NCBI GenBank assembly: GCA_035578175.1
Contig: JAQMRL010000022.1
Coordinates: forward strand, 682,001-746,000
DNA: 64,000 bases
Source of the DNA: Catonia carolina
Taxonomy: Eukaryota; Arthropoda; Insecta; Hemiptera; Achilidae
Direction of reading: 5' to 3'
Shown here: in pieces, positions 12,501 to 24,500 of the stretch
Layout of the letters: each line of letters opens with the position of its first letter
Numbering within the stretch: position 1 is the first letter of the stretch
Made by a program: the position numbers and the translations under genes
Notes under the pieces: generated by a model
What the model saw: the letters and a program-made list of their open reading frames with translations, nothing else
What the model was told of the DNA's origin: nothing
Database searches by the model: none

Positions 12501-15500
12501 ACATTTCATGCATGATTACTGAATTAGTGTCAGATGTCATCTAGTTTTTCCCACAATTAATTACATCTTGTTTAATTTTTGCAGTTACTACTACCAATAT
12601 TCTTGTTAAGGATGGAATTACAACTACATTGGATAAAGCCTTAAGTTCTTTTGGTTATACACCTAATTCTAAGTTGAAACTGCTACTCAATGTGTTCTTT
12701 GTTCTAACTAAAAATAGTAAGTGTTGTTTTTTGTTATATAAATTTTACAGTTTTAAATTGTGACATATAAGATATTTATAAAACTTTTTCCTAAGTATTG
12801 TTTTTGAATTATGTAATAACTTATAGAAAAAACCACCAAATATGTATTAGATGACTGTTACCGTAATAGTCAATCGGTCCTTTCAGGTATTATGTAGCCA
12901 TCAGTTGTAGTATATATTTATATATACGATATATAATGAACAGCCAAAATGTTCATAGAGAGACGCTACTAAAAATATTGAGAAATTATGGCTTGCATCC
13001 AAAACTGGTCAAGATTGTTGGGCTGACATTAGAAAATACAGTATCAAAAGTGAAATTTCGAGGAGAATTTCCCAAACCGTTTCCTATAAGAACTGGTCTA
13101 CGACAAGGCGATGGGCTTTCACCATTATTGTTTAATATTGCCCTTGATTTTATCATGAAGAAATGGTTTACTGAAAATGCACCAAAAGTAAGTGTTGGCC
13201 AAGGAGAAAAAGCAATAGGGACAAACTGTTTGGGTTTCGCCGATGATTTGGCCCTATTGGCAAACAATATGGAAGAAGTTAAAAGCCAAATAATAAGTTT
13301 AGAAAAAGTTTTAAGAAAGATCGGGCTAAAAATTTCGTATGAAAAAACGAAGATAATGGCACTGGATCCACTATGTATAAATAAAATTCAAATTAATAAC
13401 CAAAATATAAAAATAGTGCAAAAATTTAAATATCTGGGCGAAATAATAGATAATAAATTAAAAGAAAAACTCACTTGGAATAACAGAGCACTTAAAATGA
13501 GGAATGCTCATGTTTTAACTAAATCTACATATAATAAAAAATGTCTCTCTACAAACACAAAGATGAGGCACTATACGAGGGGGTACCCAAAAGAAACCGG
13601 AATTATTTTTTAAAACTATTTATTTTTAATTTTTTTACAAAAGAACCTTATCCCCTTCAAAATACTCTCCATTACAACTAATACATTTGTCCCACCGGTG
13701 CTTCCACTGTTCAAAACATTTTTTGTACTCCTCTTCAGTGATGGCTGCCAGCTCATCCGTCGTTTTTTTCTTGACATCATCAACGTTGTTAAATCGGAGA
13801 CCTTTCATGCCCCTTTTCATGCGTGGGAACAAGAAAAAATCACTCGGAGCCAGATCGGGTGAGTACGGTGCGTGTGGTAGCAAAACCATGCCGTTTTTCG
13901 CCAAAAACTGGGTAACCGAGATTGCCGTGTGTGCAGGCGCGTTGTCGTGGTGGAAAAACCAGTCCCCTGTCTGCCACAAATTAGGTCTTTTACGACGAAT
14001 GCTGTTTCGTAGTCTTCTTAACACTTCAAGATAAAAAGCTTGATTTACCGTCTGGCCTGGTGGAACGAACTCTGAATGGACAATTCCCCTCACATCAAAA
14101 AAACAAATCAGCATTGTTTTGATGTTCGATCTGACTTGACGACTTTTTTTGGTCGGGGTGATAATGAAGTCTTCCATTGACTGGATTGTTGTTTGGTTTC
14201 TGGGTCGTACCCATAGCACCAAGACTCGTCACCCGTAATGATCTTTGACATGAAATCTGGATCAGTTTCAAGCTGTTGTTTCAAATCACTACACGTTTCA
14301 ATTCGACGTTCCTTTTGAGTGTCTGTCAGAACCCGAGGCACAAACTTGGCAGCGACTCTTTTCATTGTCAAGTCTTCTGTTAAAATGCGTTGGACTGAGC
14401 TCCAAGATAACCCACTAACCTGTGATATTTGGTCAATGGTCTGTTGTCGGTCTGTTCGTACAATTTCTTTCACTTTCACAACATTTTCGTCTGTTCGGGA
14501 AGTCGACGGTCGTCCAGAACGAGGTTTGTTCTCAATCGACATGTCGCCATTTTTAAAGCGCAAAAACCACTCGTACACTTGGGTTTTTCCAATAGCGTCG
14601 TCTTTGTAAGCTATGTTCAACATTACAACTGTTTCCGTGGCGTTTTTACCGAGCAAGAAGCAAAATTTCACAGCCGCACGTTGTTCATTAAAACTTGCCA
14701 TCATGAAAAACGACACGAGCACAAAACAGCACTAGCGAGAACAATCACTGCACGAGAACAGAACAAGCTAGATCAACGAACAAAATGGCATTGAACTGGC
14801 AATGAGTAGCGCTACAAGCAGCCTAGTGGCGGGAATTTGTACTGCACAAGCTCCGCCCACAGCAGAGCTATTCCGGATACTTTTGGGTACCCCCTCGTAG
14901 AACTGTGATTCTGCCGGAGGCTCTATATGATAGCGAAACCTTAATACAAATTAAAAACGAAGGGAAAAGTGATCAGACAATTAAAACAGAACGTAGAATT
15001 GTTAGAACTTGCATTAATAAGAACTACAAAAAGGATGGTGTGTGGAGAATCCCCACTAATGAAACAGTGTATGAAGTCGTGGAACCGATTATCAGTCTAA
15101 TGAAGAAGCGCAGAATTTCTTATTTCTTTCACATATTAAGAATGCCAGAGAATAGGTTATTAAAACAACTTATAACCAGAGGAATCAGTGTGAAATCTGG
15201 TGGAAGATACATCTCAGCAATTAAAGAGGATCTTGACGAAGTTGGACTGAGGATTGAAGATGCGACAAATAAACCAAAGATAAGGGCGTTTCTAAATGCA
15301 AAATGTTTTAATGTGGACAAGGTGGCTAGAGTTTTGCAGGTAACTGGCGAACAATGAAAAGCAAGATCTGAAAACATGAGGAGACATGGGGGACTGAAAA
15401 CATGAGGGGACATTAAGAAAACTTCGAGAGATGTTTGAAAAAAAACAAACATGAAATTCCATTTTTTTTACGCCAGTTACAGCGAATTTACGAACTTTTT

Positions 15501-18500
15501 TTTTTGTAATTCATGCAAAGTTGCACGTTTTTGTCAAAATTTGACAATAAATATTTTTCATTTTTATTTTTTTTTAGTCTGGTATTATAGAAAAATGTCT
15601 AGCGAAAAATTTGATGTATCAAATGCCCTCACTTAGCCCACTATACGACTATTCAAGTTTTTTTTGTTATTTATATGTAAGATTCATGAATATGAATTCT
15701 GTGATAAAAATGCAGGCCAAAAAGTTTCTCTCTTTAAGCTGATGTCATTGACCCATTCCTACAGTTATATTTTTATATGACATATGTTATTACATGAAGC
15801 ACAGAATTTTATGAACACGTGCATCTAGAAAAAAAATTATACAAGATAATATTAGAACATTTTCGTTCCATTGTGAAGAATATCTGAAAATAGGCTATTC
15901 TACAAATTTCGGAGCGTTTATTCCATTTTACAGGTCATATTCAATTCAACTGGTTTTGCTGTAATAACAACATTGAACAGTTTACCAACCTTTACCATTC
16001 AAGCTTTCAAATGCGGTTATAACTCTATTTTAAAATGAAATATGGCCTTTACTCGGTTTTCTTTAAAAAAAAAAAAACAGGAATTGAGTGGCATCCCATC
16101 ATTCACAAATCAATAGATAAATTTCCCACCAACCTGATTGTGTTTCTAAATAGCTTACTTTCTTCCTCATACATTCAGCTATTATTTAATTATAATGTTT
16201 ACTGGTCTGCATGTGCACGACCTTTACTATTACATAAACTGTTGAGTACTTACACACTCGTCATCTAACAACCATATAATGGACTACCCGGCTTCTAAGG
16301 GTTAATCAGGTTTACCAACTTCATCGTTTTTAAATTTCATCTTGTGGTTGATTAATTTATATTAAAATTATGGTTATAAATGTAGAGTTATGTTATGTTA
16401 TGAAGTACCTTCTTCTTCAGGTGCCTTCTCCATTACGAAGGTTGGCTATCATCATGGTCAGTCGCACCTTGTCCACTGCTGCTCTGAACAGGTCGAATGA
16501 AGTATAGAAAGATGTTAATTTTTAGAGGAAGAGTAAATGGACTTGTAAAATTATGAAGGTTTACTTTATGTACAATGCTCACATATATTCTTATGCAGGA
16601 TTGGAGCTTTGTAATATTAAGTACATAAGTTGGAGTACTTGGGATATGGTTTCCCCAATATCAACTTCTCCAGCTTATATTGAAGGGAAAAATTTAACAT
16701 TGTTGTGATATTGATATGAACACAAGAGATTGAACTGAATTACCAGTGTTGAGTTGTGTCTGGCAAGGAATAGAGAAGAGTACAGCAAACATTTAGGGGA
16801 CAACCTCACATGACACTTAGGAAGAGAGGAAATGTATCAATCCTTAGTTTATTGTTTTTATTACAAGGTTAATGTGAAAATACTTGCAGATTATTTGTAA
16901 GACTTACTTGTTGGTAACAAAAGAAAAACAACCATAACATTTATAGGATTTTTAACTCATGTTTTTGTGTAATAATTTATATCATAATTTTTTTACAAAT
17001 TTTCCAGGTAAATTTTGTTCTAGAATGATAAAAACAGGTCTGGTGCCACAAATATTAAAACTTTTTGAGCGTTGGGAACGATATGATGGTAAAATGAGAA
17101 TTCGTATTTGTCATTTTACACTACAAACTTTAGGTCATCTTTGTAATTCAAGTAAGTTTTAATTTTGTTAATAAACATTCATCTGTGTTTATTGTTTGTA
17201 TTTATTTTATTAATATTAATGATTCACTTTGTAATGGCTGTTAATATACACACAGTTGCTCTGAGTATTTACTTTTTTAGGATTTTTTTAAAAATTTGTA
17301 ATGTGTGTACATTGCAATTTGTTCAATTCAGAACAGTAAGCAACCCCATGACCCAGTGAGATGAAGATGATGTGTATGACGTGTAAATGAGGTGTAGTCT
17401 TGTACAGTCCCAGTCAGACCACTCCTGGAAGAGTATAGTTAATTAAACCCCAACCATCAAAGTGCACTGGTCTAAACTATCTAGTATGAAATCCGTATAA
17501 AATTAACTACCTTTACTAAGATTTGAACCAGAAACCTCCATTTCCGAAAATTAGCTGTTAAACAGCTGACTCGCGGCAACGACTTTACCTCTAGACCAGC
17601 CCGGTGAAGAAGCACTTTTTCAGTATAAGATTTTATGTTGATCAAATTTTTATTTTTAGTTTGTCTTACCAAAATATAATAATGTGATAGTTTTATTTTT
17701 GTTTTGATTAATAATATTTTAAAATCATGTAGTCATCTGGAGTTGTCTACTTTATTTTGTTAGTTAGTTTTATGAAGGTCGGTATTACTCTTTACCAAAA
17801 ATATTTCATCAAAAAAATTTAAATTTTAAATTATTAATTTTGCTTTGATTTCAGGATCAGGTCGTCATGCGATATGCAATGGAAATGGTCTGGCATTATT
17901 ATACAAGTTCATTCAAAACTGCCCGGATGATGCACAGCATGATCCATTACTACTAAAAACTTGTTTTATTATTAATGCTTGTATTGAAAGAAAGGAGTTA
18001 CCTGTTTGTACTTCTAAAAGTCCAGCTCAATTCACACTGCCTACAGTTTCTGGAATTGATTATAGTAAGTTAACCTTGTTTGATTCTTGTTTGGACCTTG
18101 TAATTAAAAATGTACATCTGTAGGTTGTAAAGTCTTTTGATTTATTGTGTAGTGTTTGATCTAGTTAATTTATAAACGCAGAGATCTTCAGTTCAATTAT
18201 TGGTTACAGTCTGTTGGTATCATCCTATTGCCTCAGACTTGTGTTCAGACACCTTTCCTCTCAAAGAGGATTTAATAAAATCTAATACAATAGGAATAGT
18301 CGAATCCTGTGTGATGTACTAAGGTGCAGAAGTGGTTTTTAACCGGGTACAGATGGATGGCGCATTGCACTGGTGTTACCGTTGGATGGGAAGTTACATA
18401 CATGAGTCAGATGGTGAAGGACAGATGATAGAATGGTAACGTGCCGGTGATGCGATGTCGGCCGACATATAATTTTTCAATAGTTGGTACTACACACCAT

Positions 18501-21500
18501 CATTCGTGTGCACAACCGCTCAGTGTTGGCTGCCTGGTAACGGCGTGTCAACGTGCTGTCCGTCTATTATTACCCTTAATGAAGTTAGGCTGGTGATTAT
18601 GTAGTAATAACTTCTACAGAATTATATTTATTATGTAGTATTATGTATTGTGTGTTGAACTGACCAGAGCAATATTATGTAATGAACATACCTACTATGT
18701 TCATTGTTGATTGTATCAAAACACAAAACATCAATTGTTGATAGTTATTTACAATTAATAAATAACGACATTATGGATTTTACAGTAATTATGTAATGCT
18801 CTGCTCTATCATCTGTCAGTCAATAAAAATATACTCTTCTGTTAGCACCTATACAATAAAAATCGTTTAAAAATTTTGTGAATTTTTTTAAATTTTAATT
18901 TTATAAGGCTATTTTTTGCCCATAACAGCCAGGTGGAGTGTTAAATTATTTGCACTTGATCTGCTAGTTCCAGGGCTACAAAAAATAGTTCTGTTTCTTT
19001 TCACATAGCCAGCCAATTTAATTCACATGTACTGAGGCATTTAAGAACAGAAAAGGGAGAGGTGTGAAGAGTAGCCAGAGTTATTTTGTCTGAGAGTAAT
19101 GGCTTTCATTTTACAGTCGGAACTCGATGAGGAAGGCATTGGTACCACCTCTCTTCTCATTTTACTTAGTGAAGCCTCTAGATTTTTTTCTTTTTTTTGG
19201 TTTAACGTTCGACTTCTGCAATTACTGCTAATGAAGATGGTGAAGGATGAAATTATTTTTTGTAACGTATTAAAATATGCTGTGCCTGAATAGGATTCAA
19301 ACTCACGACCGCATGATGAGAAGCGAGCTCGTTACCAACTACGCCAATGCTGGCTGCATTGGCGTGAAAAGCCTCTAGAGATTCAAACCAGGCTTTTGGC
19401 TGAATACCTAAACAACAACAAGACTATTTTAGAAAACTAGGAAAATTGATAAAATTTATGATGTACACCATGTGCAGTATATACAATACACCATATACAG
19501 TAATGTTAAATTGATCATCATCGTCCTTTTTATCTCTCGTCCAAGTTTATGTGGATCAAACCAACCACTACTCCTTTTCACCTCTCTGTAATGCTGAACT
19601 TTCCTCCATGGCTAGCCAGTGGTGTAGTGGTCAATGCAACTGGCTTCTTTGCTAGTAGTCCTGGGTTAGATTCCTGGTCAGGTGTTGCAAGTATCTTTCC
19701 ATCATACATTTTCATAATCTACATTCGCAATAACATGCAAAACAATTCGGACATAAAAAATATCTCCATTGTTGTCTTGGCATCACATTTTTTACCCAAT
19801 TCATAACTGAACCCATCTATTTCATTCTTGGTTCTTTTCCTTCCATATTTATGTACAGCAGTCTACTCCTCCATCTTACTAAAATCTCCAAACTTTAAAT
19901 TTTTCCACACTGAATTTCATACTTGTCAATCTCTTCATTCCACAATTCTAGTGCTCTTTCCACCTTCTCTTGTATGTAATTACATATACAAGTTGAAAAA
20001 AATTGTTACAATTTTAATTTAAAATTATGCATCTCTCAAATCTGAAATTTTGAAAACCAAGTTCTGAATGTTGTACAGATAAGAACATTTCTCAAATTAT
20101 TTAAGTTTATTTGTACATGATCGACCATTTAATGAATAAGGGATTTTGTTGCAGATTCCAGTCAGAATGTCATAGAGACTGATGAAAGTGGAGATGAGTC
20201 AAATGATGATTATCTAGATGAAGATGAAGAAAATGAAAAAGAAGAATATGTTGATGAACAGCCTGCACCAATTCAAATGCAGCCTATGTTTCTTCAACAA
20301 AGGGATATTAGTGAACTTTCCATGTTTGTAAATTTCATTCAGTATAAATCAGCTCCTTAAATAATTTATTTTTAATTGATTGTCATTTAATTTGTTTTGA
20401 ACTATACGTATCTTTTTCTACATACGAGGTGTGGTTATTAAATAACAAGACTGACGTAAAAAATTTAATTTTAATTTTATACATAATCAGTTATTGTCAC
20501 CTTCAATATACACTCCTTCTCTATCCTACAACACTCCATGTGAATTTTCCATTGTTGAAAACAGAGCTGGAAGTCATCTTCTGTCAGCTCCTTCAGGACA
20601 TGTGCCGCTCAAAAATGTTTGAAATGAAGCTCGCAAAAATGTTTGTACTGACACTTTGTAGGCAATTGAAAATGACTCAAATTTTTTGAAAACGATAATA
20701 ACATGTGATGAAACGAGGATTTTTACTTATGATCCGGAAACGAAGCGCCAATCCATGCACTGGAAGAGCCGAACTTCACCGAGAGCCAAAAAAGCTCGAA
20801 TGAGCAAGTCAAAATTTAAAGCAATGATGATTGTTTTTTTTATATATATGGGATTGTGTACCTTCACTGGGTTCCTGAAGGTCAAACAATTAATCAATAT
20901 TACTACCTTGAGGTACTTTCTAAACTACGTCAAAGAGTAAGGAAAAAACGCCCCGAAATGTGGAAATTAATGTAAAATTGGTTGTTAAAAAAAATTAGAA
21001 TAATTGTGTGCATTAATTTTTATGGATCGACTAGTTTGTTTTGAACATTCATTTTTGTGAGGTCTAACTTTTTGAAGAAGTACACTACTTTGTTAGTTTC
21101 TTTTCTTCTTTCATCTCTTCTTTTGGGAGTTATTTCCACTATTGTAGTTTTATTACCTGGGAACTGAAAATTGTTTGCAATTTTTCAACCCCTTGCTGCT
21201 TAGTTTTTTCTACTGATTCTACTTACCTCTATTCTTAAACGTATAATTCTTTCCTTCTCATATTGATCATTTTTTAACAGATTTTTTAACACTTATTTTT
21301 TTCTTCTATTTGTTTTGTGTTTGCGTTGTTTTCTGTATAGTTACATGTTAGTTGAAAAAAATTTTGGTCACATTTTTAGTTTTTTCACTTATCAAGAATA
21401 TTTTCTTCTAACCTATTAAAGGTTAAGCCAATTACTGTGAGCACTGGGCTGTGCATGCGCATGCGTGACTTTGACCCTGCATACCCCTCTGACCTACGGT

Positions 21501-24500
21501 AGATGTACAGTCAGAGTATTGTTGAAAATCGACAACACCCATGTATTTTGTAGGCATACTGTTCCATTGTTGATTACATATGCTGCACTATTGCAGTACA
21601 TACAAGACTATAGTAATGCAGACGCACGTTTTGCCCAGCGCTCTCTTTACGAAAATCAGGCTACCTATTATCATCCATTCTTTCCTTTGCCCGTTAAAAA
21701 TTTCTATTGTTTTTTCTGAATTTTCCTGTCAGTAAAATGTAAAATCATATTGTCAATTTCTTTAGTGGGTGGGTAGATCCTGTATAAAATCTTGGAAATA
21801 ATTTTGATTGTTCTAGGTACAACCCAAACTGGTGTGAATTGTCGACGTCTCCAGGTAGACTAAGTCAAGATAGAACTGAGGATGAACCTAATTATACATT
21901 TAAAATTGCTCAAAATGGACCAAATATCACAGTGACACCTATTGTAAATGAAAATAACAAATCATTCCAAAGGTAAGCAATTTTTTGTTTTTATTTTATT
22001 TTAAATAAATTAATTAAAATCAGTTATAAAATGGTATTTAAAGATTTATTTATCGTAGCATCTATATCATAACGGATGTTTAATAATTGACGAGAAGAAT
22101 TAATGTAGAGAAAAAACAGTTCATTCAATGACTAGTTGGTAACCTTAGGGACACTGTTAATCAGCTGTTCAATCATAATTAACCTGTTCATCATATAAAT
22201 ATAACCTCTTTTGTTTATCAAATTGTCAGCTTTGCTTGAAATTTCGAAGAGTAACACTGGAGAGAAACATTCAGTGATAAGATTTTTGCTATCCGAATAT
22301 GTAAAACGAATGGAAATATACTCTAGAATATTGAAATAGTTTGGTGATTTATAAATTGATATGGTATTTAAACCGCAGTACATTGCGTCTTGCGTAAAAA
22401 CATTCGGATTCGCCCGCAAAATAAAATTCAAAACTTACACATCAGCCGGTAAAGTGATTTTGACGGTCTTCTGGAACTCGCAAGGCCCAATTTTTTAAAC
22501 TGTTTATAAGAATAGTGTACCATGAATATTGATAGACTATTCTATATGGTCCAACAAAAAGGGAGACCCATAATAAGATAAAAATTTGAAAGTGCTCCCC
22601 ATCAAAAGGTGTGATTCTTTTGCATGACAATGTGTAAAAACTATTGTCTGTTCTTCTATAAGAATTATAAGAGTGTGTATTTAAATATTTTTACATTCTT
22701 TTACTCTTATAAGATATATTAAATAAAGTAAAAAAAGTTTTAACTCTTATCGAGTTTTTTCTGTGTATTTCTAAAATTTCACAGAGTTGAAAAGTACAAG
22801 TTTTTTAGAACTTTTTATTTTAGCGCTAACTATGATTTTTTTGTTTTTGTTAAAATTCTAACCAATGAATTTGAAAAAAATTAACTCAGTTAGGTTTTTT
22901 AAGTAAGAGCAAACTTGATGTAACGTAAATTTAAAATATTTTTAGGTTACAACGTACAAGTTCCCTTAACAGCCAAGACAGAAGGGATGACTCAAGATTT
23001 TGTTTCGGCTTTAATAAAAAGGTATATAATTTTAATTCTTAGGACTTATCTTGATAATTACTAATTAGTTATGGTACAACATAACTCCATTGTTTATTGT
23101 ATTGAATTTTAAATGGTTTGTTAATATTGTTGTAATTAATAAGGTGAATAAAAGGTGTACTTCCAAAGGGTTCATAAAGACAGTTTCTTAGAAGTTGAAA
23201 GTAGTAAAATCAAATGCTTAAAAAATATTGAGGAAATTGTTTTAGATTTAAAGGAGTTAACTGATATGTTACATACTCATAAAATTACAACTTCTTAGTA
23301 AGCGTGGAAAATTATAAAATATAAATAACCTAATTAAAATTCAATCACGATATTGAGAAAACTGGAATAAACTGAGCAAACTAATGAACCCTACCAAATA
23401 CGTTGCTAATACTTGCTCTTGTAGCTCTGTTATATATTTCGCCAGCCATTTTGTTGGTCTTTCAATAACAATTATAACCTCTGAACATACAACCAGCTGA
23501 TTATATTATAGAGTATTGCATGTTAATGCACTCTATAATCGATGTGTTCAGTAAAAGATACAAGACGAGACTGAACTACTCCGGCTCTTAAACACATGCG
23601 TTCATAATGTTTGTCAAGCTGATACATTCGTATAATCTGACAACGCTGGCAAACATTCTAATTGGTATAAATGTGTGGAACAGCAGAGCTCATGAACTGT
23701 GAAAAGCATTATAGTTATTAATTATTGTTTTCAGAATTTTTCTTTCTATTTTTAAAATTTTGTTGTCTTTTATTGTTAATTTAAAAAATTATGTTACATT
23801 TGGTAGAATTAATTAAAATATAATTACATTATTTACCCAACAAGAAATAAAATGTTAAATACCTGTAGTTTTTGTATGTGTAATAATTAAATTAATTAAA
23901 TAATTCTAGGTAATTAATTTGAAAGTATTTCAAGATTTGTCTAAAACTGATAGCAACAGAACTGCTTATTGTAAAATTGCTTCAAGAGTACGTAGTGTGC
24001 TTCCATTTGTTAAAGTTGCGTATCCAGATATGGATGAGTGTTCAAAATTGGATGTTCCAGAGCCATTGTTTAATCGGGATAGGAAAGCTTACAGGTAATT
24101 ATAAATATCTTTTTCTCAAAATAAATCTGTAAAAGATTAAATTTTATGTATATGTTAGTCTTTTTTTTAAATTATTCATTGCAGAGTGAAATTGCTAACT
24201 AATATTTGAAGATACTCTTTCAGTCATAAGTTTGAATTTTCTTTTAAGTAGTTTTGGCTTATACAGTTCTATATTATCAAGAGAAAAATACTTAAAAAAT
24301 ACTTTAGACAATTGAAGAAATAAACCGTGTTTTATCCTAAATTAGAGGCTCATAATTAAGAACCAAAATTTTATATGGCAGTGAAATCCTAGCGTGGATA
24401 GATGGGGGAGGAATCAAGGAACCCTGCAGAAAAGTAGAATGCAGGATACTTAGAACTTGCATAAACAATAAGCACAAGATAGACAATCACTACAGACTTT

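Larger units (their letters stand above)
8728..12584 (+). other. CCP1-like intron 2 (3.9 kb)
   Basis: Holds a pogo-like element carrying a SINE-A, a DDE transposase pseudogene, and a repeat segment near 12125-12370 whose first ~55 bases recur at 23349-23403. No coding exon seen. Confidence 0.6.
12936..15357 (+). pseudogene. LINE reverse transcriptase fragment split by a mariner
   Basis: RT motifs in order: [33 protein letters not shown] (catalytic FADD) and [10 protein letters not shown] in 12936-13573, then [13 protein letters not shown] and the C-terminal [18 protein letters not shown] in 14900-15357. Skipping the 1322-base mariner and one TA restores an unbroken frame. The endonuclease and N-terminal RT are missing (5' truncation, as usual for LINEs). 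Non-LTR retrotransposon; clade not assigned. Confidence 0.85.
12717..17007 (+). other. CCP1-like intron 3 (4.3 kb)
   Basis: Dominated by a LINE fragment carrying an inserted mariner (12936-15357). Positions 15360-17007 are AT-rich and show nothing I recognise. Confidence 0.6.
18065..20154 (+). other. CCP1-like intron 5 (2.1 kb)
   Basis: Holds a SINE-C interrupted by a SINE-A (18915-19425) and a tRNA-like fragment near 19615-19690 (GGTTAGATTCCTGGTCAGG). The segment 18330-18560 is locally GC-richer and unexplained. Confidence 0.55.

Noticed and set aside
12986..13267. Minus-strand frame of 93 residues
   Set aside because: Antisense shadow of the LINE reverse transcriptase.
13687..14609. Plus-strand frames of 115 and 96 residues opposite the mariner
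   Set aside because: Shadows of the minus-strand transposase.
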